Positions 34,066 to 43,028 of a stretch of DNA of 64,000 bases are shown here, piece by piece; position 1 is the stretch's first letter; every line of letters starts with the position of its first letter. The notes under the pieces are model-generated. The model was not told the DNA's origin. It saw only the letters and a list, made by a program, of their open reading frames with translations, and made no database searches. A program made the position numbers and the translations under genes. The stretch comes from Haliea sp040221975 (lineage in GTDB: Bacteria > Pseudomonadota > Gammaproteobacteria > Pseudomonadales > Halieaceae), in NCBI GenBank assembly GCA_040221975.1, contig JAVJWR010000002.1, forward strand, positions 62,001 to 126,000, given 5' to 3'.

Positions 34066-34659
34066 ATGTCCAAGATACTCATGATCGACAACTACGACTC
34101 CTTCACCTGGAATATCGTGCAGTATCTGGGTGAACTCGGGGCCGAAGTGCAGGTGGTGCGCAACGATGAAATCGCCGTTGCCGACATCCCGGCGCTGGCG
34201 CCGGAGCGCATCGTCATTTCCCCGGGGCCCTGTACGCCCAATGAGGCAGGCATATCCATGGCGGTGATTGCCGAGTACGCCGGCAAACTGCCGATCCTGG
34301 GGGTGTGCCTGGGCATGCAGAGCATCGGCCAGGTTTACGGCGGGCAGGTGGTGCGCGCGCGGCAGGTGATGCACGGCAAGACTTCCCTCATCCACCACCG
34401 CGGGCAGGGCGTGTTTCGGGGCCTGAGTCAGCCCTTCGAGGCTACCCGCTACCACAGCCTGGTGGTGGCAGCGGAGGGATTGCCGGACTGTCTGGAAATC
34501 ACCGCCTGGACCGAAACCGGGGACGGTGACATGGATGAGATCATGGGCCTGCGGCATCGCGAGCTGGCGGTGGAGGGGGTGCAGTTTCATCCGGAATCCA
34601 TCCTCACCGCCCACGGTCACGATTTACTGCGTAATTTTCTGGAACTGGAGACGCGCTGA
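34066..34659 (+). CDS. trpG: Anthranilate synthase component II (glutamine amidotransferase)
   Basis: The ATG at 34066 opens the family start (KILMIDNYDSFTWNIVQYLG) and gives 197 residues; a longer in-frame extension upstream is not expected. The oxyanion segment SPGPCTPNEAG, the nucleophile region ILGVCLGMQSIGQVYGG (Cys) and the His-Glu pair in GVQFHPESILT are all present. It supplies ammonia from glutamine to TrpE. Its stop overlaps the trpD start by one base (TGATG). Confidence 0.95.
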   Translation: MSKILMIDNYDSFTWNIVQYLGELGAEVQVVRNDEIAVADIPALAPERIVISPGPCTPNEAGISMAVIAEYAGKLPILGVCLGMQSIGQVYGGQVVRARQVMHGKTSLIHHRGQGVFRGLSQPFEATRYHSLVVAAEGLPDCLEITAWTETGDGDMDEIMGLRHRELAVEGVQFHPESILTAHGHDLLRNFLELETR

Positions 34660-35705
34660 TGGATATGCAACAGGCACTGGCGCGGCTGGTGGCAAGGCAG
34701 GACTTGAGCCAGGACGAGATGGCTTCGGTAATGACCACGGTGATGTCCGGCGGAGCCACCGACGCCCAGATCGGCGCCCTGCTGGTGGCGCTGCGGATGA
34801 AGGGCGAGACCATTGACGAAATCGCCGGTGCGGCCCAGGTGATGCGCGAACTGGCAACGCCGGTGGCGGTGTCGGGCCCGCACCTGGTGGACCTGGTGGG
34901 TACCGGCGGCGACGGCGCCAACCTGTTCAATGTCTCCACCGCCGCCACCTTTGTCGTGGCCGCGGCCGGCGCCCAGGTGGCCAAGCATGGCAACCGCTCG
35001 GTTTCCAGTACCTCTGGCAGCTCCGACCTGCTGCAGGAACTGGGTATGCCCATGGACCTCAGCCCCGCCCAGGTGGCCCGCAGCATCAACAGCGTGGGCA
35101 TGGGCTTCATGTTCGCCCCCGCGCACCACTCGGCGATGCGCCACTCCGTCGGCCCGCGCCGGGAGCTGGGCATGCGCACCATCTTCAACGTGCTGGGGCC
35201 ACTGACCAACCCCGCCGGCGTCAAGCGCCAGCTTGTCGGTGTCTTCGACCCGGCCCTGTGCCAGCCGCTGGCCGAGGTGCTGAAAGTGCTGGGCAGCGAG
35301 CATGTGCTGGTGGTGCACGGCGAAGGCGGTCTCGACGAGGTCACCATCAGTGGCAGTACCGAGGTGGCCGAATTGGTCCGCGGTACCGTGTCCAGCTACC
35401 GGATCACGCCGGAGGATTTCGGCCTTGAGCGGCAGGATCTTGACGGTCTCTCCGTGGGCAGTGCCAGCGAGTCGGCCGCGCTGATCCGCGCTGCCCTGGG
35501 CCGCGAGGACAGCGAGCTGGCGCGCAAGGCCGCGGCGATGATCGCGCTCAATGCCGGCGCCACCATCTATGTCAGCGGGCTGGCGGCCACCATTGCCGAC
35601 GGCGTCGCGCTGGCGGAGGACCTGATTGCGACCGGGCAGGCAATGGAGAAACTCAAGGAGTTTGTCAGCTTCACCCAGATGATGAGCAGCGGAGGGCACG
35701 ACTGA
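34659..35705 (+). CDS. trpD: Anthranilate phosphoribosyltransferase
   Basis: This 348-residue enzyme joins anthranilate with PRPP. The glycine-rich PRPP site is VDLVGTGGDGANLFNVSTAA. The sequence then runs through VAKHGNRSVSSTSGSSDLLQ and FAPAHHSAMRHSVGPRRELG, and ends with HGEGGLDEVTISGSTEVAEL. It overlaps trpG and trpC by one base each, so the three are one translationally coupled unit. Confidence 0.96.
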   Translation: MDMQQALARLVARQDLSQDEMASVMTTVMSGGATDAQIGALLVALRMKGETIDEIAGAAQVMRELATPVAVSGPHLVDLVGTGGDGANLFNVSTAATFVVAAAGAQVAKHGNRSVSSTSGSSDLLQELGMPMDLSPAQVARSINSVGMGFMFAPAHHSAMRHSVGPRRELGMRTIFNVLGPLTNPAGVKRQLVGVFDPALCQPLAEVLKVLGSEHVLVVHGEGGLDEVTISGSTEVAELVRGTVSSYRITPEDFGLERQDLDGLSVGSASESAALIRAALGREDSELARKAAAMIALNAGATIYVSGLAATIADGVALAEDLIATGQAMEKLKEFVSFTQMMSSGGHD

Positions 35706-36511
35706 TGGGCGAGGTATCCACCATCCTGCGCCGTATTCTCGCGCGCAAGCAGGAAGAGGTTGCCGAGGGTCGGGCACGCCAGTCGCTGGCGGACCTGGAG
35801 TCCCGCATCAGCGAGCAGTCCGCGGCCCGTGGCTTCGCCGCTGCGCTGCAGCAGCAGGTGGCCCAATCCCGGCCGGCGGTCATCGCCGAGGTCAAGAAGG
35901 CGTCGCCCAGCCAGGGGGTGATTCGCGAGGATTTCCAGCCCGGGCAGATTGCGGAAAGCTACCAGCGCGGTGGCGCCACCTGTCTTTCCGTGCTCACCGA
36001 TGTGGACTTTTTCCAGGGCGCGAACGCCTATCTGCAGCAGGCGCGAGCGGCCTGTGAGCTGCCGGTGCTGCGTAAGGATTTCACTGTCGATGCCTGGCAG
36101 GTGGTGGAGGCCAGGGCCATTGGTGCCGATGCGGTGCTGTTGATCGCTGCCGCGCTGGATGATCGGCAGATGCGGGAGCTGGCGGCTGCCGCCGCCGAAT
36201 ATGGCCTCGATGTGCTGGTGGAGGTGCATGACCGCAGTGAGCTGGAGCGCGCCCTGGAGCTGGCAACACCGCTGCTGGGCATCAACAACCGCGACCTGCA
36301 CAGCTTCGAGACGTCACTGCAGACAACCATCGGCCTGTTGCCCCATATTCCGGCGGATCGGGTGGTGGTCACGGAGAGCGGTATTCACACCCCCGGGGAT
36401 GTGGCGCTGATGCGCGACGCCGGGGTATTCAGCTTTCTTGTCGGCGAGGCGTTCATGCGTGCTGCGGAGCCCGGCGACCGCCTGCGGGAGCTGTTCTTCC
36501 CGTCCCCATAG
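35705..36511 (+). CDS. trpC: Indole-3-glycerol-phosphate synthase
   Basis: This is a 268-residue TIM barrel. Catalytic and binding motifs are VIAEVKKASPSQGVIREDF (Glu and Lys), LSVLTDVDFFQGANAYL, LPVLRKDFTVDAWQV (catalytic Lys), LLGINNRDLHSFETSL and VVVTESGIHTPGDV. It makes indole-3-glycerol phosphate for TrpBA, which are not in the window. It is a separate protein, not fused to TrpF. A composite repeat begins right after its stop. Confidence 0.96.
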   Translation: MGEVSTILRRILARKQEEVAEGRARQSLADLESRISEQSAARGFAAALQQQVAQSRPAVIAEVKKASPSQGVIREDFQPGQIAESYQRGGATCLSVLTDVDFFQGANAYLQQARAACELPVLRKDFTVDAWQVVEARAIGADAVLLIAAALDDRQMRELAAAAAEYGLDVLVEVHDRSELERALELATPLLGINNRDLHSFETSLQTTIGLLPHIPADRVVVTESGIHTPGDVALMRDAGVFSFLVGEAFMRAAEPGDRLRELFFPSP

Positions 36512-36684
36512 CGCAGTCCCGGTGGGAGCGCAGTCCCGGTGGGAGCGCAGTCCCTGCGCGATCGCCCGCGGACAAGGTGAATGGCCGCGCAGCGGACAGA
36601 GAGGGTGGCCTGGGCCGCAAGGTGAATGGCCGCGCAGCGGCCAGAGAGGGTGGCCTGGGTCAGCGACCGCCCGCGGCCCGGGTC
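36512..36684 (+). repeat. Composite intergenic repeat, copy 2 (two internal units)
   Basis: A GCGCAGTCCCGGTGGGA segment is repeated at the start, followed by GCGCGATCGCCCGCGG and two tandem 45-base units (AAGGTGAATGGCCGCGCAGC each). The second unit carries the perfect hairpin GGCCGC-GCA-GCGGCC. The element ends CCCGGGTCCTACCG, and the TAG of vfr on the minus strand lies inside this end. It fills the gap between convergent trpC and vfr. Confidence 0.85.
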
Positions 36685-37329
36685 CTACCGGGTGCCCAGC
36701 ACCACCATGGTCTTGCCGGAAACAGAGACCAGCCCCTCTTCCTCCAGGGTCTTCAGCACCCGGCCCGCCATCTCCCGGGAGCAGCCGACAATCTTGCCCA
36801 GCTCCTGACGGGTGATCTTGATTTGCATGCCGTCGGGGTGGGTCATGGCATCGGGTTGCTTGCAGAGATCCAGCAGGGTGTGGGCGACGCGTCCGGAGAC
36901 ATCGACAAAAGCCAGGTCCTTCAGTTTGCGGGTGGTCTGGCGCAGACGGATACCCATCTGCTTGGCGATGGCAAACAGGATGTCGGGGAACTGGCTGCGC
37001 AGCTGGTGAAAGCGCTCATAGGAGATCTCGGCGACCTCGCATTGTTCCCGCGCCACAACCATGGCGCTGCGCACCTCCCCGGTGGCGCCGAACAGGCCCA
37101 TCTCGCCAAAAAAATCGCCCGGATTCAGATAGCTCACCACCATCAGGTGGTCGGGGTCATTTTCATCCTGCACCATCACCGACACCGAGCCCTCGAGGAT
37201 CAGGTAGAGACAGTCGCTGTCCCCACCCTCCCTGAGAATGACATGCTTGGAGCGGTATACCTGGCGATTGCAATGACGGAGAAAGTTCTCCACATTCGGT
37301 ATGTTTCTGGTTATCTGGGGCTTCAGCAT
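36685..37329 (-). CDS. vfr: Crp/Vfr-type cyclic AMP receptor protein
   Basis: This is a 214-residue Crp-family regulator. The cyclic-nucleotide pocket includes LYLILEGSVSVMVQD and NPGDFFGEMGLFGATGEVRS, where the FGE..L..R-S pattern contacts cAMP. A long dimer helix is followed by the winged helix, with recognition helix region TRQELGKIVGCSREMAGRVL. It controls carbon and virulence or secretion genes in relatives. The pairing with an osmC-like gene on the opposite strand is conserved. Its stop lies inside the end of a composite repeat. Confidence 0.93.
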   Translation of the reverse strand: MLKPQITRNIPNVENFLRHCNRQVYRSKHVILREGGDSDCLYLILEGSVSVMVQDENDPDHLMVVSYLNPGDFFGEMGLFGATGEVRSAMVVAREQCEVAEISYERFHQLRSQFPDILFAIAKQMGIRLRQTTRKLKDLAFVDVSGRVAHTLLDLCKQPDAMTHPDGMQIKITRQELGKIVGCSREMAGRVLKTLEEEGLVSVSGKTMVVLGTR

Positions 37330-37453
37330 TCAGCAGTCTTCCTTTCGCCCGCAAGCTGTGACGGTAGCCAATGGTACCGCACGCTCAGCTCAAGTAAAAC
37401 GCATACCGCTATGCTAAGCTCGCGATCCTGGTCAGGCTGGAGAGCGCAAGGCA

Positions 37454-37876
37454 ATGCAGGTAACGGTCAAGTGGGTAGACGGCGCCATGTTCCTGGGGGA
37501 ATCCGGTAGCGGTCACAGCGTGGTTATGGACGGACCGCCCGATCATGGCGGCCGCAACCTGGGGCCACGGCCGATGGAAATGCTGCTGCTGGGCGTGGGC
37601 GGCTGTGCGTCCTTTGATGTGATGGCGATGCTGCAGAAATCCCGCCAGCAGGTGGTGGACTGCCGGGTGGAGATCGCCGCCGAGCGCGCAGACGCGGTGC
37701 CGGCGGTGTTCACCAGAATCCACCTGCATTTCGTGGTTACCGGCGTGAACCTGAAGGAAAAGCAGGTGCAGCGGGCGGTGGAGCTGTCGGCGGAGAAATA
37801 CTGCTCGGCATCGATCATGCTGGGCGCTGCCGGGGTGGTGATGAGTCACAGCTTCGAGGTCGTTGAATTTCCTTAG
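37454..37876 (+). CDS. OsmC/YhfA-family protein
   Basis: This is a 140-residue OsmC-fold protein. The two redox cysteines expected in the family are present (GVGGCASFDVMAML and EKYCSASIMLGA), together with the conserved Arg/Glu surroundings. Osmotically induced family members reduce organic hydroperoxides; YhfA of E. coli lies beside crp, as here, but its substrate is unknown. It diverges from vfr across 124 bases. Confidence 0.85.
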   Translation: MQVTVKWVDGAMFLGESGSGHSVVMDGPPDHGGRNLGPRPMEMLLLGVGGCASFDVMAMLQKSRQQVVDCRVEIAAERADAVPAVFTRIHLHFVVTGVNLKEKQVQRAVELSAEKYCSASIMLGAAGVVMSHSFEVVEFP

Positions 37877-38057
37877 CGATCGCGCGGAGACCTCGCTCCT
37901 ACAGGTGGTGTGGGAGCCCGCTCTGCGGGCGATTGGGCGACCGCCCACGGACAAGGTGAATGGCCGCGCAGCGGCCAGAGAGGGTGGCCTGGGCCACAAG
38001 GTGAATGGCCGCGCAGCGGACAGAGAAGGTGGCCTGGGCCAGTGGGCTCCTACAGGT
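37877..38057 (+). repeat. Composite intergenic repeat, copy 3 (two internal units)
   Basis: The element begins GCGATCGCGCGGAGACC and has a REP-like CTCGCTCCTACAGG and TGGGAGCCCGCTCTGCGGGC pair. Two tandem 45-base units follow (AAGGTGAATGGCCGCGCAGC each), then GTGGGCTCCTACAGGTAG. It sits between convergent osmC and coq7. The coq7 stop TAG is inside its last bases. Confidence 0.85.
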
Positions 38058-38694
38058 AGTAGCTGCTGCGGGTCATCAGTTTCGATACCGCGCCCATCAG
38101 CTCCTTGACCGGCGCCGGCAGGTCGGCACCGCCCGCGGCCAAGGCGTTCTCTCCATGCCGCTCCTCATCCGCCAGCATCTGCTGCAGAATCAGCTGCGAC
38201 TTGCGGTCATCGATGGGTAACTGCTTGAGGTGATCTCTCAGGTGTCGGCACACCCGCTCTTCGGTGGCAGCCACGAAGCCCAGGCTCCACTTGTCACCGA
38301 TCGCGCCGGCGCCGGCACCCAGCAGGAAGGAGAGGCCATACCAGGCCGGGTTCAGGTGACTGGGGCGGCTGTCCAGCTCACGCAGACGCTCGGCGCACCA
38401 GGCCAGGTGATCCTCTTCCTCGCGCGCGGCCTCGCGCATCTCCTCGCGCACATCGGGCAGCTTCGCGGTCAGTGCCTGGCCCTGGTACAGGGCCTGGGCG
38501 CAGACTTCCCCGGTGTGGTTGACCCGCATCAGGCCGGCGATATGGCGCCGCTCGCTGTCGCTGAAGCTGCTGTCGCGGTGGCCCTCCGCCGGGGACGGGC
38601 GGCTGGCGGGCTGGCCGCGATTGTGCAGCGTGCGCAACACAGTGTCGGCTTCCGCGAGCAGGCGGTCCAGCAGTGTCAGTTGGCGGGCTCTCAT
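38050..38694 (-). CDS. coq7: Ubiquinone di-iron hydroxylase Coq7
   Basis: The ATG before RARQLTLLDRLLAEADTVLR is preferred (214 residues); a GTG eight codons upstream is possible. The di-iron ligands of this ferritin-like enzyme are visible: MRVNHTGEVCAQALYQGQ, EEEDHLAWCAERL, ATEERVCRHLRDHL and LADEERHGENAL, the repeating E-x-x-H patterns. It hydroxylates demethoxyubiquinol in the ubiquinone pathway at the membrane. The last codons (YYL and stop) fall inside the repeat at 37877-38057. Confidence 0.92.
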   Translation of the reverse strand: MRARQLTLLDRLLAEADTVLRTLHNRGQPASRPSPAEGHRDSSFSDSERRHIAGLMRVNHTGEVCAQALYQGQALTAKLPDVREEMREAAREEEDHLAWCAERLRELDSRPSHLNPAWYGLSFLLGAGAGAIGDKWSLGFVAATEERVCRHLRDHLKQLPIDDRKSQLILQQMLADEERHGENALAAGGADLPAPVKELMGAVSKLMTRSSYYL

Positions 38695-38723
38695 CGCGGT
38701 AGCATCCAGTGGCGGCACAGGCC

Positions 38724-40007
38724 CTAACTATAGCGCGCCAGCGCGCGCCAACCAATGTCCCGGCGCAGGGTCATCCCGTCCCAGCTGATCTGCCCGGCGG
38801 CCTCGTAGCAGCTGCGCTGGGCGCTGGCGATGTCAGCCCCCAATGCGGTCACACAGAGTACCCTGCCGCCACTGGTAACGACGGTGCTACCCTCCAGGGC
38901 GGTGCCGGCATGGAATACTTTCACGCCGTCCGACGACACATTGTCGAGGCCCTGGATCGGGAAACCCTTGCCGTAGTCACCGGGATAGCCGCCGGCGGCC
39001 AGTACCACGCCGATGGCGCAGCGCGAGTCCCAGTCGGCACTCACCTGCTCAAGCTGGCCGTCCAGGGCGGCGTTGCAGAGCGCCACCAGGTCCGACTGCA
39101 GGCGCAGCATGATGGGCTGGGTTTCCGGGTCACCGAAGCGGCAGTTGTACTCGATGACTTTTGGCTCGCCACTGGACGAGATCATCAGCCCCGCGTACAG
39201 GAACCCGGTGTAGGGGTTGCCCTCGGCCGCCATGCCACGGACCGTGGGCAGGATGATTTCATCCATGACCCGCTGATGGACCGCAGCGGTTACCACCGGG
39301 GCCGGTGAGTAGGCGCCCATGCCGCCAGTGTTGGGGCCGGTGTCGCCATCGCCGATGCGCTTGTGGTCCTGGCTGGTGGCCATGGGCAGCACATGCTCGC
39401 CGTCCACCATGACGATGAAGCTGGCCTCCTCGCCCTCGAGGAATTCCTCGATGACCACGCGGCAGCCGGCCTCGCCAAAGGCATTGCCGGCGAGCATGTC
39501 AGTCACGGCGGCTTCCGCCTGTGCCAGGGTTTCGGCGACAATCACGCCCTTGCCCGCCGCCAGGCCGTCGGCCTTGACCACAATCGGGGCGCCCTGCGCC
39601 CGCAGGTAGGCCAGCGCCGGCTCCAGCTCGGTAAAGTTGCCGTAGGCGCCGGTGGGAATGTGGTGCCGGGCGAGAAAGTCCTTGGTGAAGGCCTTGGAAC
39701 CCTCCAGCTGGGCCGCTCCCGAGCGCGGACCGAAGCAGCGCAGTCCGCGCTCACTGAAGTAGTCCACCACGCCCGCCACCAGCGGCGCTTCCGGGCCGAC
39801 AATGGTCAGGGCGATGCCCTGCTCCACGGCGAAGGCCGCCAGGGCAGGAAAATCCATGGTGTCCAGGGCCACGTTGCGGACGCCGGGTTCGGTAGCGGTG
39901 CCGGCGTTGCCCGGTGCCACATAGACCTGTTCCACATCTGCAGCCTGCGCCGCCTTCCATGCCAGGGCGTGTTCGCGGCCACCGCTGCCGATGATCAGTA
40001 CCTTCAT
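38724..40007 (-). CDS. purD: Phosphoribosylamine-glycine ligase
   Basis: This is a 427-residue ATP-grasp enzyme. The opening KVLIIGSGGREHALAWKAAQ is the standard start. ATP-binding text includes VVKADGLAAGKGVIV and VIEEFLEGEEASFIVMVDG. The sequences DHKRIGDGDTGPNTGGMGAY and EYNCRFGDPETQPIMLRL are strongly diagnostic. It makes glycinamide ribonucleotide in purine synthesis. It lies 14 bases after purH in the same direction, the common purHD operon. Confidence 0.97.
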   Translation of the reverse strand: MKVLIIGSGGREHALAWKAAQAADVEQVYVAPGNAGTATEPGVRNVALDTMDFPALAAFAVEQGIALTIVGPEAPLVAGVVDYFSERGLRCFGPRSGAAQLEGSKAFTKDFLARHHIPTGAYGNFTELEPALAYLRAQGAPIVVKADGLAAGKGVIVAETLAQAEAAVTDMLAGNAFGEAGCRVVIEEFLEGEEASFIVMVDGEHVLPMATSQDHKRIGDGDTGPNTGGMGAYSPAPVVTAAVHQRVMDEIILPTVRGMAAEGNPYTGFLYAGLMISSSGEPKVIEYNCRFGDPETQPIMLRLQSDLVALCNAALDGQLEQVSADWDSRCAIGVVLAAGGYPGDYGKGFPIQGLDNVSSDGVKVFHAGTALEGSTVVTSGGRVLCVTALGADIASAQRSCYEAAGQISWDGMTLRRDIGWRALARYS

Positions 40008-40021
40008 CTTTGCTCCCGGAT

Positions 40022-41596
40022 TCAGTGGCGGAAATGGCGCATGCCGGTGAAGACCATGGCCATGCCGTGTTCGTCGGCCGCCGCAATCACTTCCTCGTCA
40101 CGGATGGAGCCGCCGGGCTGGATCACCGCGGCGATGCCCGCCTGGCCGGCGCTGTCGATACCGTCGCGGAACGGGAAGAAGGCATCCGAGGCCATCACCG
40201 ACCCTTTGACGGCCAGCCCCGCATGTTCAGCCTTGATTGCGGCGATGCGGGCGGAATTGATCCGGCTCATCTGGCCGGCACCCACGCCCACGGTCTGGCC
40301 GTTGCTGGCGTAGACAATGGCATTGGACTTGACGTACTTGGCCACTTTCCAGGCGAACAGCAGGTCGCGCATCTGCTGTTCACTGGGGTGCAGCTTGCTG
40401 ACCACTTTCAGCTCGGCTTCCGTCACCATGCCGAGGTCGCGGTCCTGCACCAGCAGGCCGCCGTTGACCCGCTTGTAGTCCAGGGCCGGGCTGCTGACGC
40501 CCCATTCGCCACAGGCCAGCAGGCGCACGTTCTGCTTGGCCGCCACCGCTTGCTGTGCTTCGTTGCTGACGCTGGGGGCGATGATCACTTCCACGAACTG
40601 GCGCTCGACAATGGCCCGGGCAGTGGCCGCGTCCAGCTCGCGGTTGAAGGCGATGATGCCGCCGAACGCGGATTCTGGGTCGGTGGCGAATGCCAGGTTG
40701 TAGGCATCCAGCAAGTTGCCGGCGACCGCTACGCCGCAGGGGTTGGCATGCTTGACGATGACGCAGGCGGGCTCGGCGAAATTCTTCACGCACTCCAGCG
40801 CCGCATCGGTATCGGCGACATTGTTGTAGGAAAGCTCCTTGCCCTGCAGCTGGCGAGCCGTGGCGATGCCCGCCTCGGCCGGCCGGGCTTCGGTGTAGAA
40901 GGCCGCGTGCTGATGCGGGTTCTCGCCGTAGCGCATTTCCTGCACCTTGTGGAACTGGGTATTGAAAGTGCGGGGGAAGGCCTCGGAGCCCCCTGCCACC
41001 AGCCGGCCGAAATGATTGGCAATGGCACCGTCGTAGGCTGCGGTATGTTCGTAGGCCCTGATCGCCAGGTTGAAACGGGTATCCAGGGTTGTGGCGCCGC
41101 CGTGGGCGCGCATTTCCTCGATGATCTGCGGGTAGTCGTCGGCGTTGACCACGATATTCACCCAGCGGTGGTTCTTGGCCGCGGCCCGGACCATGGTAGG
41201 CCCGCCAATGTCGATATTCTCGACGGCATCTTCCAGCGTGCAGTCCGGCTTTGCCACCGTTGCCGCAAACGGGTACAGATTGACCACCACCATGTCGATG
41301 GGCGCTATTCCGTGCTCGGCCATGATCGCGTCATCCTGGCCGCGACGGGCGAGTATGCCACCGTGGACCTTGGGGTGCAGGGTTTTTACCCGGCCGTCCA
41401 TCATCTCCGGAAAGCCGGTGTAGTCCGCTACCTCGGTCACTTCGAGGCCGCTGTCCTGCAGCAGGCGGTAGGTGCCGCCGGTGGACAGCAGTTCCACCCC
41501 CAGCTCGCGCAGGGCGGTGGCGAAATCCACCAGGCCGGTTTTATCGGAAACGCTGAGCAGCGCGCGCTTGACGGTTACGGGATGGGAATCAGTCAT
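40022..41596 (-). CDS. purH: Bifunctional AICAR transformylase/IMP cyclohydrolase
   Basis: This 524-residue enzyme performs the last two steps to IMP. The N-terminal cyclohydrolase half has RALLSVSDKTGLVDFATALR and MMDGRVKTLHPKVHGGILAR. The transformylase half has RYGENPHQHAAFYTEARPAE, SYNNVADTDAALECV, KHANPCGVAVAGNL (catalytic Lys-His) and the C-terminal MASDAFFPFRDGIDSAGQAG. It is 17 bases downstream of fis, so fis and dusB may be cotranscribed with it. Confidence 0.97.
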   Translation of the reverse strand: MTDSHPVTVKRALLSVSDKTGLVDFATALRELGVELLSTGGTYRLLQDSGLEVTEVADYTGFPEMMDGRVKTLHPKVHGGILARRGQDDAIMAEHGIAPIDMVVVNLYPFAATVAKPDCTLEDAVENIDIGGPTMVRAAAKNHRWVNIVVNADDYPQIIEEMRAHGGATTLDTRFNLAIRAYEHTAAYDGAIANHFGRLVAGGSEAFPRTFNTQFHKVQEMRYGENPHQHAAFYTEARPAEAGIATARQLQGKELSYNNVADTDAALECVKNFAEPACVIVKHANPCGVAVAGNLLDAYNLAFATDPESAFGGIIAFNRELDAATARAIVERQFVEVIIAPSVSNEAQQAVAAKQNVRLLACGEWGVSSPALDYKRVNGGLLVQDRDLGMVTEAELKVVSKLHPSEQQMRDLLFAWKVAKYVKSNAIVYASNGQTVGVGAGQMSRINSARIAAIKAEHAGLAVKGSVMASDAFFPFRDGIDSAGQAGIAAVIQPGGSIRDEEVIAAADEHGMAMVFTGMRHFRH

Positions 41597-41613
41597 GGGT
41601 TTGGGGTTGCCTG

Positions 41614-41934
41614 TCAGCTTTTGTCGGAGAGAAGGTTGTATTGCTTGAGTTTTTTGCGCAGGGTGCCGCGGTTGAGTCCCAGCATCTGCGAGGCGCGGGT
41701 CTGGTTGTTGCGGGTGTGGCGCATGACTTCCCGCAGCAGGGGCGCTTCCACCTGGGAGAGGACCAGCTCGTAGAAGCCCGTAGTGTCCTGCCCGTCCAGT
41801 TCGTCAAGGTAATTGCGAACGGCGCGGGTGACCGCATCGTGCAGGTGGCTGCCGGGTACCGGACCGGGCGTGTCGCTGCCATCAATGGCGGTCACTGTGG
41901 CTGGATGTGGTTGCGGTATTACGGGCCGGGTCAT
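41614..41934 (-). CDS. fis: DNA-binding protein Fis
   Basis: This is a 106-residue nucleoid protein. The C-terminal HTH region is strongly conserved (EAPLLREVMRHTRNNQTRAS, QMLGLNRGTLRKKLKQYNLL), matching Fis. The N-terminal half is longer and richer in Pro than in E. coli. The start overlaps the dusB stop in an ATGA, reproducing the dusB-fis operon of many gammaproteobacteria. Fis acts on rRNA promoters and DNA topology. Confidence 0.95.
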   Translation of the reverse strand: MTRPVIPQPHPATVTAIDGSDTPGPVPGSHLHDAVTRAVRNYLDELDGQDTTGFYELVLSQVEAPLLREVMRHTRNNQTRASQMLGLNRGTLRKKLKQYNLLSDKS

Positions 41935-42917
41935 GCGGCAATGTCCTTTGCGCTGTCGCGCCTGTCCAGTTGTTCGATCATCCGCAGTTGTGCGCAGGCA
42001 TCGGTCAGGCTGTTGAAAGCCTGTCGGCGAGCTGCAAGCCCGGGGTGCTGTTGCAGGAACCAGCCTACATGCTTGCGGGCGATACGCGGGCCCATGAAGT
42101 CACCGTAAAAGGCGTGCAGGGCACTGACATGGGTCTGCAATATTGCCAGCTGCTGTTCAAGCGGCGGCTCTGGCGGCGTCACCCCGGTGGCCAGCCGGGT
42201 GGCAATCTGGCCGCAAAGCCAGGGCCGGCCCTGGGCGGCGCGGCCGATCATGACGCCGGCGGCGCCAGTGTGGCGCAGTACCGCCTCCGCCTTCTCCGCG
42301 GAGTCGATATCACCGTTGGCGAACACCGGGAAGTCCGTGGCGGCGACAATCGCGGCGATAGTGTCGTACTCGGCTTCGCCGCGGAAGGCGCAGGCCCGGG
42401 TGCGGCCGTGTACGGCCAGGGCGGCGATGCCGGCATCCTCGGCAATGTGGGCGATACTCGCACCATTGCGCGCCGCCGGGGTCGGGCCGGTGCGGATCTT
42501 CAGGGTAACGGGAACCGGCACTGCCGCTACCACCGCTTCGAGTATGGATTGCACCAGCGCTTCATCGGCCAGCAGGGCGGACCCCGCCGCCTTGCGGCAG
42601 ACCTTCTTTGCCGGACAGCCCATGTTGATGTCGATGATCTGGGCACCCAGCGCAACATTGTAGCGCGCAGCGGCGGCCATCTGCGCGGGGTCGCTGCCGG
42701 CGATCTGTACCGAGCGGGGTTCAATCCCGGTGTCGTGGCGGGTGCGCAGCAGGGTCTTGGCGGTGTCGCGCAGGCGCGGGTTGGCGTTGACCATTTCCGA
42801 CACTGCCAGCCCGGCTCCCAGCCTGGCGCAGAGCTGCCGGAAGGGCAGGTCGGTCACGCCCGCCATGGGCGCCAGAGCCACGGGGTTGGACAGTTTGTAG
42901 GGCCCGATCTGCAGCAT
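41931..42917 (-). CDS. dusB: tRNA-dihydrouridine synthase B
   Basis: The ATG opening MLQIGPYKLSNPVALAPMAG is chosen (328 residues); the TTG nine codons upstream lacks support. It is an FMN TIM-barrel enzyme with GVTDLPFRQLCARLGAGLAV, DINMGCPAKKVCRKAAGSAL (with the catalytic Cys), VTLKIRTG, AVHGRTRACAFRGEAEYDTI and VFANGDIDSAEKAE. It reduces uridine in the tRNA D-loop. It is the first gene before fis. Confidence 0.95.
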   Translation of the reverse strand: MLQIGPYKLSNPVALAPMAGVTDLPFRQLCARLGAGLAVSEMVNANPRLRDTAKTLLRTRHDTGIEPRSVQIAGSDPAQMAAAARYNVALGAQIIDINMGCPAKKVCRKAAGSALLADEALVQSILEAVVAAVPVPVTLKIRTGPTPAARNGASIAHIAEDAGIAALAVHGRTRACAFRGEAEYDTIAAIVAATDFPVFANGDIDSAEKAEAVLRHTGAAGVMIGRAAQGRPWLCGQIATRLATGVTPPEPPLEQQLAILQTHVSALHAFYGDFMGPRIARKHVGWFLQQHPGLAARRQAFNSLTDACAQLRMIEQLDRRDSAKDIAA

Positions 42918-43028
42918 TGCGAGTGCACACGGCGGTCGTTTCAAGAGGGCGCGTATGATACTCGACCGCTCCCCGGGGTTAAAGCGTGGTGGCTAAAAAT
43001 TCACCAGTCGGTTCACGACACCACTGCT

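Noticed and set aside
36512..38057. Tandem repeats as a CRISPR array
   Set aside because: Units are directly adjacent, 45 bases long and at most two per copy, with no unique spacers and no cas genes.
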